Assembly: GCF_000701345.1 (NCBI RefSeq)
Contig: NZ_JNIJ01000028.1
Coordinates: 1 to 64,000 of the forward strand
Direction of reading: 5' to 3'
Length of the DNA stretch: 64,000 nucleotides
Origin: Bradyrhizobium sp. URHD0069
GTDB lineage: Bacteria; Pseudomonadota; Alphaproteobacteria; Rhizobiales; Xanthobacteraceae
In this document: positions 33,278 to 42,131 of the stretch, piece by piece
Layout: each line of letters begins with the position of its first letter
Position numbering within the stretch: the first letter of the stretch is position 1
Position numbers and translations under genes: made by a program
The notes under the pieces: model-generated
The model's database searches: none
Told to the model about the DNA's origin: nothing
Seen by the model: the letters and a program-made list of their open reading frames with translations, nothing else

Positions 33278-35701
33278 TCACGCCTTGACTAGCGGACCTC
33301 GTGAGACCGGGCCCTTGGAGCCGCCACCGCTCGGCCCGCCGGGTTTCGGCTTGCGCGGCACGGTGCGCTTGCGCGCGCCGGGCAGCTTTTCCGGCTTCGG
33401 CGTGACCGGCCCCTCGACATATTCGAAGCCGATCTTCTCCTGATCCGCTTCCGCGGCCGCCTCGTCCTTGACCAGCACGACGCGAACGTGGCCGCCGCCC
33501 TTGAGCTTGCCGAACAGCACCTCGTCGGCCAGCGGCTTCTTGATGTGCTCCTGGATCACGCGGGACATCGGCCGCGCGCCCATCTGCTCGTCATAGCCGT
33601 GCTGAACCAGCCAAGCCTTTGCCGGATCCGACAGCTCGATGGTGACGTCGCGGTCGGCGAGCTGCACTTCGAGCTGCAGCACGAACTTCTCTACCACCAT
33701 ACCGATCACGTCGGCATTGAGATGCGCGAACGAGACGATGGCGTCCAGCCGGTTGCGGAACTCGGGCGCGAACTGGCGATTGATCGCTTCGTGATCGTCG
33801 CCTTCCCGCTTGTTGCGCGTGAAGCCGAACGCCTGACGCGCCAGGTCGGCGGCGCCCGCGTTGGTGGTCATGATCAGGATCACGTTGCGGAAATTGACCT
33901 GCTTGCCGTTATGGTCGGTCAGCCGGCCATGATCCATGATCTGCAGCAGCACGTTGTACAGATCCGGGTGCGCCTTTTCGATTTCGTCGAGCAACACCAC
34001 GCAGTGCGGATGCTGATCGACGCCGTCAGTGAGCAGACCGCCCTGGTCGAAACCGACGTAGCCCGGAGGCGCGCCGATCAGGCGCGACACGGTATGGCGC
34101 TCCATGTATTCGGACATGTCGAACCGGATCAGTTCGACGCCAAGCGACGCTGCGAGCTGCTTTGCAACTTCCGTCTTGCCGACGCCGGTCGGACCGGAGA
34201 ACAGATACGAGCCGATCGGCTTCTCGGGTTCCCGCAACCCTGCCCGCGCCAACTTGATCGATGCTGCGAGCGCGTCGATCGCCTTGTCCTGGCCGAACAC
34301 CACGCGTTTCAACGTCTGTTCGAGATGCCTTAGTACCTCCGCATCGTTCTTGGAGACGCTCTTGGGCGGAATCCGGGCCATGGTCGCGATCGTGGTCTCG
34401 ATTTCCTTGATGCCGATGGTTTTCTTGCGCTTGTTTTCCGCGACCAGCATCTGGGCCGCGCCGGATTCGTCGATCACGTCGATCGCCTTGTCCGGGAGCT
34501 TGCGGTCGTGGATGTAACGCGATGACAGCTGCACCGCGGCCTCGATCGCCTCGTTGGTGTATTTCAGCCGGTGATAGTCCTCGAAATAGGGTTTCAGACC
34601 TTTCAGGATCGCGATCGCATCCTCCACCGTCGGCTCATTGATGTCGATCTTCTGGAACCGGCGCACCAGCGCGCGGTCCTTCTCAAAGTGCTGACGGTAT
34701 TCCTTGTAAGTCGTTGAGCCCATGCAGCGGATGGTGCCCGATGCCAGGGCCGGCTTGAGCAGATTGGAGGCATCCATCGCGCCGCCGGACGTCGCGCCGG
34801 CGCCGATCACCGTGTGGATCTCGTCGATGAACAGGATGGCGTTCGGATGCGCTTCGAGTTCCTTGAGGACCTGCTTCAGCCGCTCTTCAAAATCGCCGCG
34901 ATAGCGTGTGCCCGCGAGCAGGGTTCCCATGTCGAGCGAGAAGACTGTCGCCGCCGCTAACACTTCCGGAACTTCGCTGTCGACGATGCGCTTGGCGAGC
35001 CCTTCCGCAATCGCGGTCTTGCCGACGCCGGCTTCGCCGACGAACAGCGGGTTATTCTTCTGCCGCCGGCAGAGCACCTGGATGGCGCGGTTGATTTCGG
35101 AGTTCCGTCCGATGACCGGATCGATCTTGCCGTCGCGCGCCTTCTTGTTGAGGTTCACGCAGTAAGTTTCGAGCGCTTCACCCTTTTTCTTGGAGTCCTC
35201 ATTGCCTTTGGCCTCGGTCTCTTCGTCGACGCCGCGCACCGGGCGCGCCTCAGACACTCCGGGCCGCTTGGCGATGCCGTGGCTGATGTAATTGACCGCG
35301 TCGTAGCGGGTCATGTCCTGTTCCTGCAGGAAATAGGCGGCATGGCTCTCGCGCTCCGCGAAGATCGCGATCAGCACGTTGGCGCCGGTGACCTCCTCGC
35401 GCCCGGACGACTGGACGTGAATCACCGCGCGCTGGATAACGCGCTGGAAACCCGCGGTCGGTTTGGCGTCGTCAGCCCCGTCCGTCACCAGATTTTCGAA
35501 CTCGGTTTCGAGATAATTGACGAGACTGGTGCGCAGCTTGTCGAGATCGACGCTGCAGGCACGCATCACCGCGGCCGCATCGGAGTCATCGATCAGGGAC
35601 AGCAGAAGGTGTTCAAGCGTCGCATATTGATGATGACGCTCGTTTGCAATCGCAAGCGCGCGATGCAGGGATTGTTCAAGGCTCTGAGAAAAAGTCGGCA
35701 T
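33278..35701 (-). CDS. clpA: ATP-dependent Clp protease ATP-binding subunit ClpA
   Basis: ClpA is the hexameric AAA+ unfoldase that feeds ClpP. The 807-residue protein has an N-domain (residues 1-145; LEQSLHRALAIANERHHQYATLEHLLLSL), AAA-1 with GEAGVGKTA and LFIDEIHTVIGAGATSGGAMDASN, and AAA-2 with GPTGVGKTE, VVLLDEIEKAHPD and the IGAPPGYVGFDQGG loop. There is no ClpB middle domain. The last 60 residues are a basic Pro/Gly-rich tail. clpS lies upstream on the same strand, 244 bases beyond the clpA start. Confidence 0.97.
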   Translation of the reverse strand: MPTFSQSLEQSLHRALAIANERHHQYATLEHLLLSLIDDSDAAAVMRACSVDLDKLRTSLVNYLETEFENLVTDGADDAKPTAGFQRVIQRAVIHVQSSGREEVTGANVLIAIFAERESHAAYFLQEQDMTRYDAVNYISHGIAKRPGVSEARPVRGVDEETEAKGNEDSKKKGEALETYCVNLNKKARDGKIDPVIGRNSEINRAIQVLCRRQKNNPLFVGEAGVGKTAIAEGLAKRIVDSEVPEVLAAATVFSLDMGTLLAGTRYRGDFEERLKQVLKELEAHPNAILFIDEIHTVIGAGATSGGAMDASNLLKPALASGTIRCMGSTTYKEYRQHFEKDRALVRRFQKIDINEPTVEDAIAILKGLKPYFEDYHRLKYTNEAIEAAVQLSSRYIHDRKLPDKAIDVIDESGAAQMLVAENKRKKTIGIKEIETTIATMARIPPKSVSKNDAEVLRHLEQTLKRVVFGQDKAIDALAASIKLARAGLREPEKPIGSYLFSGPTGVGKTEVAKQLAASLGVELIRFDMSEYMERHTVSRLIGAPPGYVGFDQGGLLTDGVDQHPHCVVLLDEIEKAHPDLYNVLLQIMDHGRLTDHNGKQVNFRNVILIMTTNAGAADLARQAFGFTRNKREGDDHEAINRQFAPEFRNRLDAIVSFAHLNADVIGMVVEKFVLQLEVQLADRDVTIELSDPAKAWLVQHGYDEQMGARPMSRVIQEHIKKPLADEVLFGKLKGGGHVRVVLVKDEAAAEADQEKIGFEYVEGPVTPKPEKLPGARKRTVPRKPKPGGPSGGGSKGPVSRGPLVKA

Positions 35702-35945
35702 TCGCGTCCTCTGTGGCCCCCGGCCATCATGATCGCCGTTACCCGGTCAGGCAACAACAACCTTTGTCATATAGTTGCATCCGATCATGGCGAAAGACCG
35801 GCTCCCGGACCCCATTTGCACTTAGACCGAAGGCGCTACACCAGGGCAAATACGCTCAGCCGCCCGGGGGAAGGCCTACGCTCGTCCGATCCGCCCCATC
35901 TTTGAAGCAAAACCCGTTCCCATTCCTAGCGGATTTCGCGCGGCC

Positions 35946-36278
35946 TCACTTCTTTTCCATCACGCATTGCAGGGGATGCTGGTGCTTGCGAGCAAAATCC
36001 ATCACCTGCGTCACTTTAGTCTCGGCGATCTCGTAGGTGAACACCCCACACTCCCCGATGCCATGGTGATGGACGTGGAGCATGATCTTGGTCGCGGCCT
36101 CGACATCCTTCTGGAAGAACTTTTCCAGAACGTGAACGACGAATTCCATTGGCGTGTAATCGTCGTTCAAGATCAGCACTCGGTAGAGATTCGGTCGCTT
36201 CGTCTTCGGCTTTACCTTGGCGATGACGGACGTGGCCGGACCGCCGGTACCCCCGGTGCGGTTCTCATCATTGCCCAT
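35946..36278 (-). CDS. clpS: ATP-dependent Clp protease adaptor ClpS
   Basis: ClpS delivers N-end-rule substrates to ClpA. The conserved core is NLYRVLILNDDYTPMEFVVHVLEKFF and MLHVHHHGIGECGVFTYEIAETK, with the DDxTP and HxxG substrate-pocket motifs. A start at 36278 (MGNDENRTGG) gives 110 residues, the usual size; ATGs at 36344 and 36413 in the same frame would lengthen an unconserved N-terminus. It is on the clpA strand, but the 244-base gap allows a separate clpA promoter. Confidence 0.93.
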   Translation of the reverse strand: MGNDENRTGGTGGPATSVIAKVKPKTKRPNLYRVLILNDDYTPMEFVVHVLEKFFQKDVEAATKIMLHVHHHGIGECGVFTYEIAETKVTQVMDFARKHQHPLQCVMEKK

Positions 36279-36413
36279 TCGGGGAATAGATGCGGCGGTG
36301 GCGGGCGGCGCGGACGAATCAAATCTGGAAGTCAGTTGCAGCATGGCACAGGCGTTCGAAGTCCCCACGGGAAACCGGAAAACGACCAGGTGATGTCCTC
36401 CTGCCGGAGCCAT

Positions 36414-36771
36414 CCTAAGAGTTCCCGGATACGCTTCCCAGATCGCCGCTCCCGGCCGGTCGACCCATCAGCTAAATCAATTAGCTGGAATATGGGTCCA
36501 CCTTCGGCCCGCCGCAAGCACGCAAATTTTGGTCAGATGCAGGCAGCGCCGCGCCGATTACCGGGCTCGGCAATCTGGCCAAGGTTAATCAATCCTGTCG
36601 GATTTGACAAAGGTAAGTCGCAAGCTGTTTAGCCGCCATTGAGGATAGCCGCCGCTTTTGGCGGGCGGCCCGCAATTTGTGCGGGTATTGACCCGTTTTC
36701 TCAAGGGAGATTTACCGCCCGTTCAGCGGCAACCACCGAAATGGCAGCAGAAACCAATATTTCGGTGACCC
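36414..36771. other. divergent spacer, no gene seen
   Basis: About 360 bases between clpS and the TadG-like gene. It presumably holds both promoters; a TTTGACAAAGG at about 36602-36612 is the only -35-like word. No open frame with a ribosome site was found. Confidence 0.4.
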
Positions 36772-38451
36772 ATGATGTTCTGTGCATCCGTTACCCGTCA
36801 TGTTCGCGAAGCGATCCGCCGCTTCGCTGCGTCCAATCAGGGCAATATTGCGGTAATCTTTGCCATTACGCTTGTGCCCCTCATCAGTTTCGTAGGCGCC
36901 GCAATCGACTATAGCCGGGCCAATCGCGCCCGCTCGACCATGCAGGCCGCGCTCGACTCCACAGCATTGATGCTCTCCAAAGACTTCAACGAAGGCCGCA
37001 TCACGGCGTCGGAGATCGAGGCGAAGGCGAAAATCTATTTCGCGGAACTCTATACCAATAAGGACTCGACCGTCACGTCCGTCGAAGCGACCTACACTCC
37101 GAAGGACAGCAGCGGGGCTTCTAACGTCGTAGTCACCGGATCCGGATACGTGATCAGCGACTTCATAAAAATCGCAGGTTACCCCCAGCTCAATTTCAAG
37201 ACCGATGCGACCGCAAGCTGGGGCACCGCGCGAATGCGCGTTGCGATGGTGCTTGACGTCACGGGATCGATGGCCAGTGACAACAAGATGCCCAATCTGA
37301 AAACCGCCGCGAAGGACATGATTACTACGCTTAGCAAGCTCAACAAAATAACCGGCGACGTTTACATCTCCATCATTCCATTTTCGCGGGACGTCAACAT
37401 AGGCACCGGCAGTCCGGGGCCGGCGGACTGGGTAACCGGTTGGGCTGCCTGGGAAGCCGAGCCAGCCGCCATCGTTCCTCCGGCTGACAAGATCACCAAC
37501 TGGAAAAACTATGGACCCGGCTCGGCTTGTCCCTTCCGCAACAAGAAATTCCAATGCGTCGAGACGCGTGTCAGCGGCAGCAACCAGACCAATAAGATCC
37601 CAAACAGCGGTGATATTTGTCCGGGTGTCGATAGCGGTACGACCAATTATTATAACGGCTGCTACACCAGCGTATACAAAGGCACCAGCAGCGACGTCAC
37701 GCTTTGCACTGGCTCATCAGGCTGCAGCTGCAACAACGCGGCAATCGACGGTGTTGGCAGCGGCGATTGTTCTTGCACAGGTAGCGGCAGTAGCAAGGTC
37801 TGCAAGCAGACCCTTCGCGACTACGACCACACCTGGCAGCCCAACCTTCGCAGCACCTGGAATGGTTGCGTCAAGGACCGGGAGCAAAATTACGACACAA
37901 CGATTGACGAGCCCAAGCTCGGGGATGCAGCCACGCAGTTTGTGGTTGAGCAATACAAAGACTGTCCAAAGGCGTTGACGCCGATGAGCAATCAGTGGAC
38001 TGCGCTCACGACCAGCATCGACGCTCTGTCGCCGGCCGGCAATACCAACCAGCAGATCGGAGCCGCCTGGGGCGGGCTCTCGTTGAGCGTGCAGAAGGCG
38101 CCACTCTTTCCGCCCGCAAAGGATAGCGGCTATACCTACAACGACTATCTCGTCCTGGTGTCCGACGGTATCAACACTGAGAATCGTTTTTCTAACAAGT
38201 CGTGGGAAATCGACGCCCGTCAGAAGATGCTCTGTGATAATCTCAAGAAGGCGCCGCACAATATCAAGATCTTCGCGCTTCAGATCAACACCAGCACAAC
38301 AAACCCCGACCCCATCTCGGCGGTGCTGCAAGATTGCGGAAAAGGCACAGACGGCACCGACAACTTCCAAATGATAACGTCTGCCGCCGACACGGCCAGT
38401 GCCTTCCAAAATATTACGACGCAACTCTCCAAACTGCGCGTCACGAGATAA
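36772..38451 (+). CDS. TadG-like pilus-assembly protein with vWA domain
   Basis: A 559-residue exported protein. The N-terminal TadE/TadG-type segment (NQGNIAVIFAITLVPLISFVGAAIDYSRANRARSTMQAALDS) is a class III prepilin-like membrane anchor. From about residue 155 comes a von Willebrand A domain with the MIDAS motif LDVTGSM. A Cys-rich insertion at about 255-370 (DICPG, CTGSSGCSCNN, DCSCTG) interrupts it, and the domain resumes with YLVLVSDGINTE. It probably acts at the cell surface. No tad secretion genes are adjacent. Confidence 0.87.
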   Translation: MMFCASVTRHVREAIRRFAASNQGNIAVIFAITLVPLISFVGAAIDYSRANRARSTMQAALDSTALMLSKDFNEGRITASEIEAKAKIYFAELYTNKDSTVTSVEATYTPKDSSGASNVVVTGSGYVISDFIKIAGYPQLNFKTDATASWGTARMRVAMVLDVTGSMASDNKMPNLKTAAKDMITTLSKLNKITGDVYISIIPFSRDVNIGTGSPGPADWVTGWAAWEAEPAAIVPPADKITNWKNYGPGSACPFRNKKFQCVETRVSGSNQTNKIPNSGDICPGVDSGTTNYYNGCYTSVYKGTSSDVTLCTGSSGCSCNNAAIDGVGSGDCSCTGSGSSKVCKQTLRDYDHTWQPNLRSTWNGCVKDREQNYDTTIDEPKLGDAATQFVVEQYKDCPKALTPMSNQWTALTTSIDALSPAGNTNQQIGAAWGGLSLSVQKAPLFPPAKDSGYTYNDYLVLVSDGINTENRFSNKSWEIDARQKMLCDNLKKAPHNIKIFALQINTSTTNPDPISAVLQDCGKGTDGTDNFQMITSAADTASAFQNITTQLSKLRVTR

Positions 38452-38472
38452 GCGGCCCAATCCCGGAACAAC

Positions 38473-38510
38473 AAAAAAGCCCGGCCGCAATGGCCGGGCT
38501 TTTGATTTTT
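38473..38510. terminator. bidirectional intrinsic terminator
   Basis: GCCCGGCC-GCAAT-GGCCGGGC is a perfect 8-pair stem. It has six A residues on the left and TTTTGATTTTT on the right, so it can end transcription of the TadG-like gene (plus) and of the phasin gene (minus). Confidence 0.93.
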
Positions 38511-38526
38511 GAAAACAGTACGGAGT

Positions 38527-38871
38527 TTAGGTGGCGGCCGCCGGCGTAAACTTCGCGACGATGCCTTCCACGGGCTTGTAAGATTGCTTGGCGAGATCGG
38601 TATAAAGCCCAGCGATCTTCTGCGACTCGGCCACGAAGGTCTCATACGAGGACTTCGCGAATTCAGTCTGCACCTCAAGCGCCTTGTCCAGCGATTTTAC
38701 TCCGGACAACTTCTCCACGAATGACTTGGTGTCTTCAAACGACTTTTTGGTGTAATCGCCATAGGCGCTTGCGATTGCCTGAAGGCCGTTCTGAACGGTG
38801 GTCGCCGACGCTACGACAGTCTCGAAGTGTTCTTTTCCGTACTGCTGAATGTCTTCAATCTTCATCATCAT
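38527..38871 (-). CDS. phasin family protein
   Basis: A 114-residue, mostly helical phasin that coats polyhydroxyalkanoate granules. It begins MMMKIEDIQQYGKEHFETVV and contains SATTVQNGLQAIASAYGDYTKKSFEDTKSFVEKLSGVKSLDKALEVQTEFAKSSYE, the PF09361 pattern, and ends in FTPAAAT. Three consecutive ATG codons follow an AAAGG ribosome site. The leader carries a strong hairpin and the promoter two PhaR-type boxes, so repression by PhaR when no polymer is present is expected. Confidence 0.92.
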   Translation of the reverse strand: MMMKIEDIQQYGKEHFETVVASATTVQNGLQAIASAYGDYTKKSFEDTKSFVEKLSGVKSLDKALEVQTEFAKSSYETFVAESQKIAGLYTDLAKQSYKPVEGIVAKFTPAAAT

Positions 38872-38906
38872 GGAAGCCTTTCCCGGACTGAATGTGCAGT
38901 GGAGCT

Positions 38907-38929
38907 GCCGGGAGGTCCCTGCTCCCGGC
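38907..38929 (-). other. hairpin in the phasin mRNA leader
   Basis: GCCGGGAG-GTCCCTG-CTCCCGGC is a perfect 8-pair stem 36 bases before the phasin start codon. It may stabilise the abundant phasin mRNA; there is no T tract, so it is not a terminator. Confidence 0.5.
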
Positions 38930-38935
38930 GCCACA

Positions 38936-38983
38936 TATTTATTGCGATGCACAATAAAGTCAAGAATTTTGTGCGACGCACAA
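38936..38983 (-). promoter_or_regulatory. phasin promoter with two PhaR/PhbF-type operator boxes
   Basis: On the minus strand TTGACT (38958-38963) and TAAATA (38936-38941) are spaced by 16 bases. TGCATCGCAA (38942-38951) lies in the spacer, and TTGTGCGTCGCACAA (38969-38983), a perfect palindrome, lies just upstream. Both contain TGC-N3-GCA; the first matches the TGCRNYGCAA consensus reported for the Herbaspirillum PHB regulator PhbF. A repressor on these boxes would cover the promoter. Confidence 0.7.
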
Positions 38984-39264
38984 TCAATGGAATTTGCGAC
39001 AAAGGCCGGGGCGCAGGCAAAGGATTTCTTAAGCGTTTGGAAACTCCGGCGATTTAACCTGATTCTTGGCCTGTCGGGTTCCGGATAAGCAGCCGAAAAA
39101 ATTGTTTGCGTACAGCCGTTTAGATGGAATGGCGGTCTAGGCGGGCGGCGGGCCAGAGATGTCTGTCCCAATTTGGCATCTTGAGCAGGGAAACGTCGCC
39201 GGCGGTCGGGCATAATTTGGCCTCACGCACCGGTGATCAAGACAGAAATTGGCAGGGGAAGTTG

Positions 39265-41070
39265 ATGCTTCGAACAACCTGGGCTTCCTCGCGTGTTTTG
39301 CGAGTGTGCGTCTTTGGGCTGGTCGCGATCACTACCGCAGTCATCTTCACGAGTGAGGCTGACGCGCGCCGCTACCGCCGTCACCAAGCGCAGGTCGCCC
39401 GGGACAATTACAGCCCGGCATTCTCTTCGATCATCGTAGACGGCAATTCCGGTGCGACGCTCTCCGCCAGCAATCCCGACGCAAGCCGTCATCCAGCCTC
39501 GCTCACCAAGATCATGACGCTTTATCTGCTGTTCGAGCGCCTCGACGCCGGCAAGATGAAGCTCGACACCGAAATGCAAGTTTCCGAGCACGCTTCCGAG
39601 CAAGCTCCCACCAAACTCGGGCTGCGCCCCGGTCAAACCATCCGCGTCGAAGACGCCATCAAAGGACTGGTGACGCGCTCGGCCAACGATGCTGCCGTCG
39701 TGATTGCGGAAGCCATCGCCGCCGGTGAAGACGATTTCGCCAAGCTGATGACCCGCAAAGCGCGCGCACTCGGCATGACCAAGACGGTTTATCGCAACGC
39801 GTCGGGCTTGCCCGACGACGAACAGGTGACGACGGCGCGGGACCAATCGATGCTGGGCCGCGCCATTCAGGACCGTTTTCCGCGCTATTATCGCTACTTC
39901 TCGACCACGGCGTTCAACTACCACGGCCGTTCGATCCGCAACCACAATCGCCTGCTCGGCAGTGTCGAGGGCGTCGATGGAATCAAAACCGGTTACACCC
40001 GCGCATCTGGCTTCAATCTCGTGACATCGATGCGCCGCGGCAACCGCCATCTGGTCGGCGTGGTGTTGGGGGGCCGCAGCGGCGGTTCGCGCGACGCCAC
40101 TATGCGTAACCTGCTTGCCGAAAATCTCGAGAAGGCCGCGACCAAACGCACCGTCGCCGCGATCACCGAGCGCGGCGCTTCGGATGCCAATGCAGATGTT
40201 GCGGAAGCCGAAGTCGAGTCACGGCCGACGCAGACGGTTCAGGCCCAGGGTGCTGTCCAGGTCGCCTCCGCGGCATCCGAGCCGGTCGCGGCGCCGGCGC
40301 GTCCGACAGCGCCAGCTACGCGATCGATCATCGCGGCTGCTACGGCGGCGGTGCCCCCGCCGCAAGCCAGAGCCGAACCCGCCCCGCTTACCAACGGGGT
40401 GATCGAGACTCAGGCCATTGCCGCGATCCCCGGTTCGTCTGAACCGATGAAGCCTGTCAAGGTCAAGACCGTCCAGGTTAAGGCCGGGCAGATGAAGTTG
40501 GCCTCGGCCGCTTCGCCGCAGCCGGCCACGCCGACCACCGGTGCAATACCGCCGACACGCCCGGAAGTATCCGAGACATCGAGCGCGGTCATGGCCAAAG
40601 CTGAAATCAACAAGGCCGAAATTGGCAAGGCTGAAGTTGCTCGAACGGAAATGCCGCCTCAGCCGGCAGGCCACGGCACCGGCAACGGTTTGCTCGGCGT
40701 ACTTCCTGCATCGAGTGTACCTTCCTCCTCCCAGGCGCTGGCCTACTCTGATCCAACTCCCCGCCTCCAATCCCAGCCGCAAGCCGTTCAGCAAAACGGA
40801 GCGATCAAGCCGGTCGCAGCCCACACCGGATGGATCGTTCAGGTCGGCGCGCTGGAAAGCGAAACCGAAGCACGGCAGCGCATCGAGGCGGCGCGCAACC
40901 AAGCCCGCGGCCTGCTTGCGAAGGCCGATCCGTTCACCGAGCCGGTCGTCGCCAGGGGCGACAGGAAGCTGTTCCGGGCCCGCTTCGCCGGCCTCGATCG
41001 CGACCAGGCCGAAGCGGTATGCCGGACGTTGAAGCGTTCCGATATCTCCTGCATCGCCGTTCGGAACTGA
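39265..41070 (+). CDS. D-alanyl-D-alanine carboxypeptidase with SPOR domain
   Basis: A 601-residue periplasmic penicillin-binding protein of the DacA (S11) type that trims D-Ala from muropeptides. After a signal peptide (ending near SEADA, 29-33) come Ser79-x-x-Lys82 in HPASLTKIM, Ser139-Ala-Asn141 and Lys241-Thr-Gly in GIKTGYT. Residues about 300-520 are a long Ala/Pro/Lys linker, and the C-terminus (GWIVQVGALESETEARQRIEAARNQA) is a SPOR domain that would target septal glycan. The ATG at 39265 has GGGGAAGTTG upstream; the frame is open back to 39124 without support. Confidence 0.94.
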   Translation: MLRTTWASSRVLRVCVFGLVAITTAVIFTSEADARRYRRHQAQVARDNYSPAFSSIIVDGNSGATLSASNPDASRHPASLTKIMTLYLLFERLDAGKMKLDTEMQVSEHASEQAPTKLGLRPGQTIRVEDAIKGLVTRSANDAAVVIAEAIAAGEDDFAKLMTRKARALGMTKTVYRNASGLPDDEQVTTARDQSMLGRAIQDRFPRYYRYFSTTAFNYHGRSIRNHNRLLGSVEGVDGIKTGYTRASGFNLVTSMRRGNRHLVGVVLGGRSGGSRDATMRNLLAENLEKAATKRTVAAITERGASDANADVAEAEVESRPTQTVQAQGAVQVASAASEPVAAPARPTAPATRSIIAAATAAVPPPQARAEPAPLTNGVIETQAIAAIPGSSEPMKPVKVKTVQVKAGQMKLASAASPQPATPTTGAIPPTRPEVSETSSAVMAKAEINKAEIGKAEVARTEMPPQPAGHGTGNGLLGVLPASSVPSSSQALAYSDPTPRLQSQPQAVQQNGAIKPVAAHTGWIVQVGALESETEARQRIEAARNQARGLLAKADPFTEPVVARGDRKLFRARFAGLDRDQAEAVCRTLKRSDISCIAVRN

Positions 41071-41111
41071 TCTATACGGCCGTCACGGCGGATAAGGCGC
41101 CGACGGGTCCG

Positions 41112-41145
41112 CGTAACGCGCGGCCCGATGACGGGCTTCGCAAAG
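41112..41145. repeat. partial copy of the 21959-22077 intergenic repeat core
   Basis: GCGTAACGCGCGGCCCGATG and GACGGGCTTCGCAAAGC match, with a few changes, the centre of the palindromic element at 21959-22077. The terminal repeats are not present here. The rest of the 41071-41325 spacer shows nothing. Confidence 0.4.
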
Positions 41146-41325
41146 CTTCGGCCTTTCCTGTTTGTGCCACGCTCCAATCCGCCACCTGCAAACCTTCCGT
41201 CAAGACTTTGCGGTTAGAACTGAGACGAATGATCGACCACGCCGGGCAACGGCGGGCGGCAACGGGGCGTCAGTCGGAGAAACTAGCAGAAGCAACTCGC
41301 GTAGCGTTTGGTGGCGTTGCCGGAG

Positions 41326-42057
41326 TTAGCTGTTATGCGTGCGAAGCAAAGTATCCTTGGCCTCGTTTACACGGGAGGCGAGGTACGTCGACCCCCCTTG
41401 GTCGGGATGCAATTTCTTCATGAGCGCGCGGTGCGCCCGGCTGATCTCGTCACGCCCCGCCCCCGGCTGCAGGCCAAGGATCTGATAGGCCTCCTCGTCC
41501 GTCATTTTGCCGCTCGACGCCGCGCGGCCCTGCCCCCCTCTCGCATTTCCCTGCGCGTGCTGACGCCAAGCGGGAAACCTGCGGTCCAGATAGCTTTCAA
41601 GTAACGACACGCTTTCGGCATCGAAGCCTGGGATCATCGCCGTCAATTGCGGCAGATCGAATTCATCGAGCGAATGGCCGGCATATGGCCCGGCAGCGAT
41701 CTGGCCTGACAGTCGGCCGCTGTCGTGATCCAGGATCATCTCGAGGAACTGCGAGCGGACCCGCGACGTCTGTCCCGGCGAGCGTTGCGCGCCTGCGCCC
41801 CCGAATATCCCGCCGAAATTGCCGAACCCGGATGCCCCGAAAGGCGACCAGCCCAAGAGCCCCGCGCCGAAGATGCCGAGCGGGATGGCCACCGCAAGCT
41901 CACCCTTGATGCCGGTAAAAACCGCGACAGCGAGCGCCACAACGCCGCCGCCGATCTTGATCGTGCGCGCAAGCACAACCGGATTGGCCGCACGAAACAT
42001 CTGCAGCAGCGTATAAAGAACAATAACGGCGACGATGCCGGCGATCAGGGTAGGCAT
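41326..42057 (-). CDS. membrane-anchored DnaJ-domain protein
   Basis: A 243-residue protein with hydrophobic N-terminal segments (LIAGIVAVIVLYTLLQMF; GGVVALAVAVFTGI; LAVAIPLGIFGAGLLG), a Gly-rich stretch, and a C-terminal J domain with the HPD motif in HRALMKKLHPDQGGS. This fits inner-membrane DnaJ-like or TerB-linked co-chaperones that recruit DnaK to membranes. The partner substrate is unknown. Confidence 0.87.
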   Translation of the reverse strand: MPTLIAGIVAVIVLYTLLQMFRAANPVVLARTIKIGGGVVALAVAVFTGIKGELAVAIPLGIFGAGLLGWSPFGASGFGNFGGIFGGAGAQRSPGQTSRVRSQFLEMILDHDSGRLSGQIAAGPYAGHSLDEFDLPQLTAMIPGFDAESVSLLESYLDRRFPAWRQHAQGNARGGQGRAASSGKMTDEEAYQILGLQPGAGRDEISRAHRALMKKLHPDQGGSTYLASRVNEAKDTLLRTHNS

Positions 42058-42131
42058 GAATTCAATATAGTGGCATCAGCGGCAAAAAACACGACGGTCG
42101 CCGCGCTCATCTTCGGGGAGAGCTGAACCAA

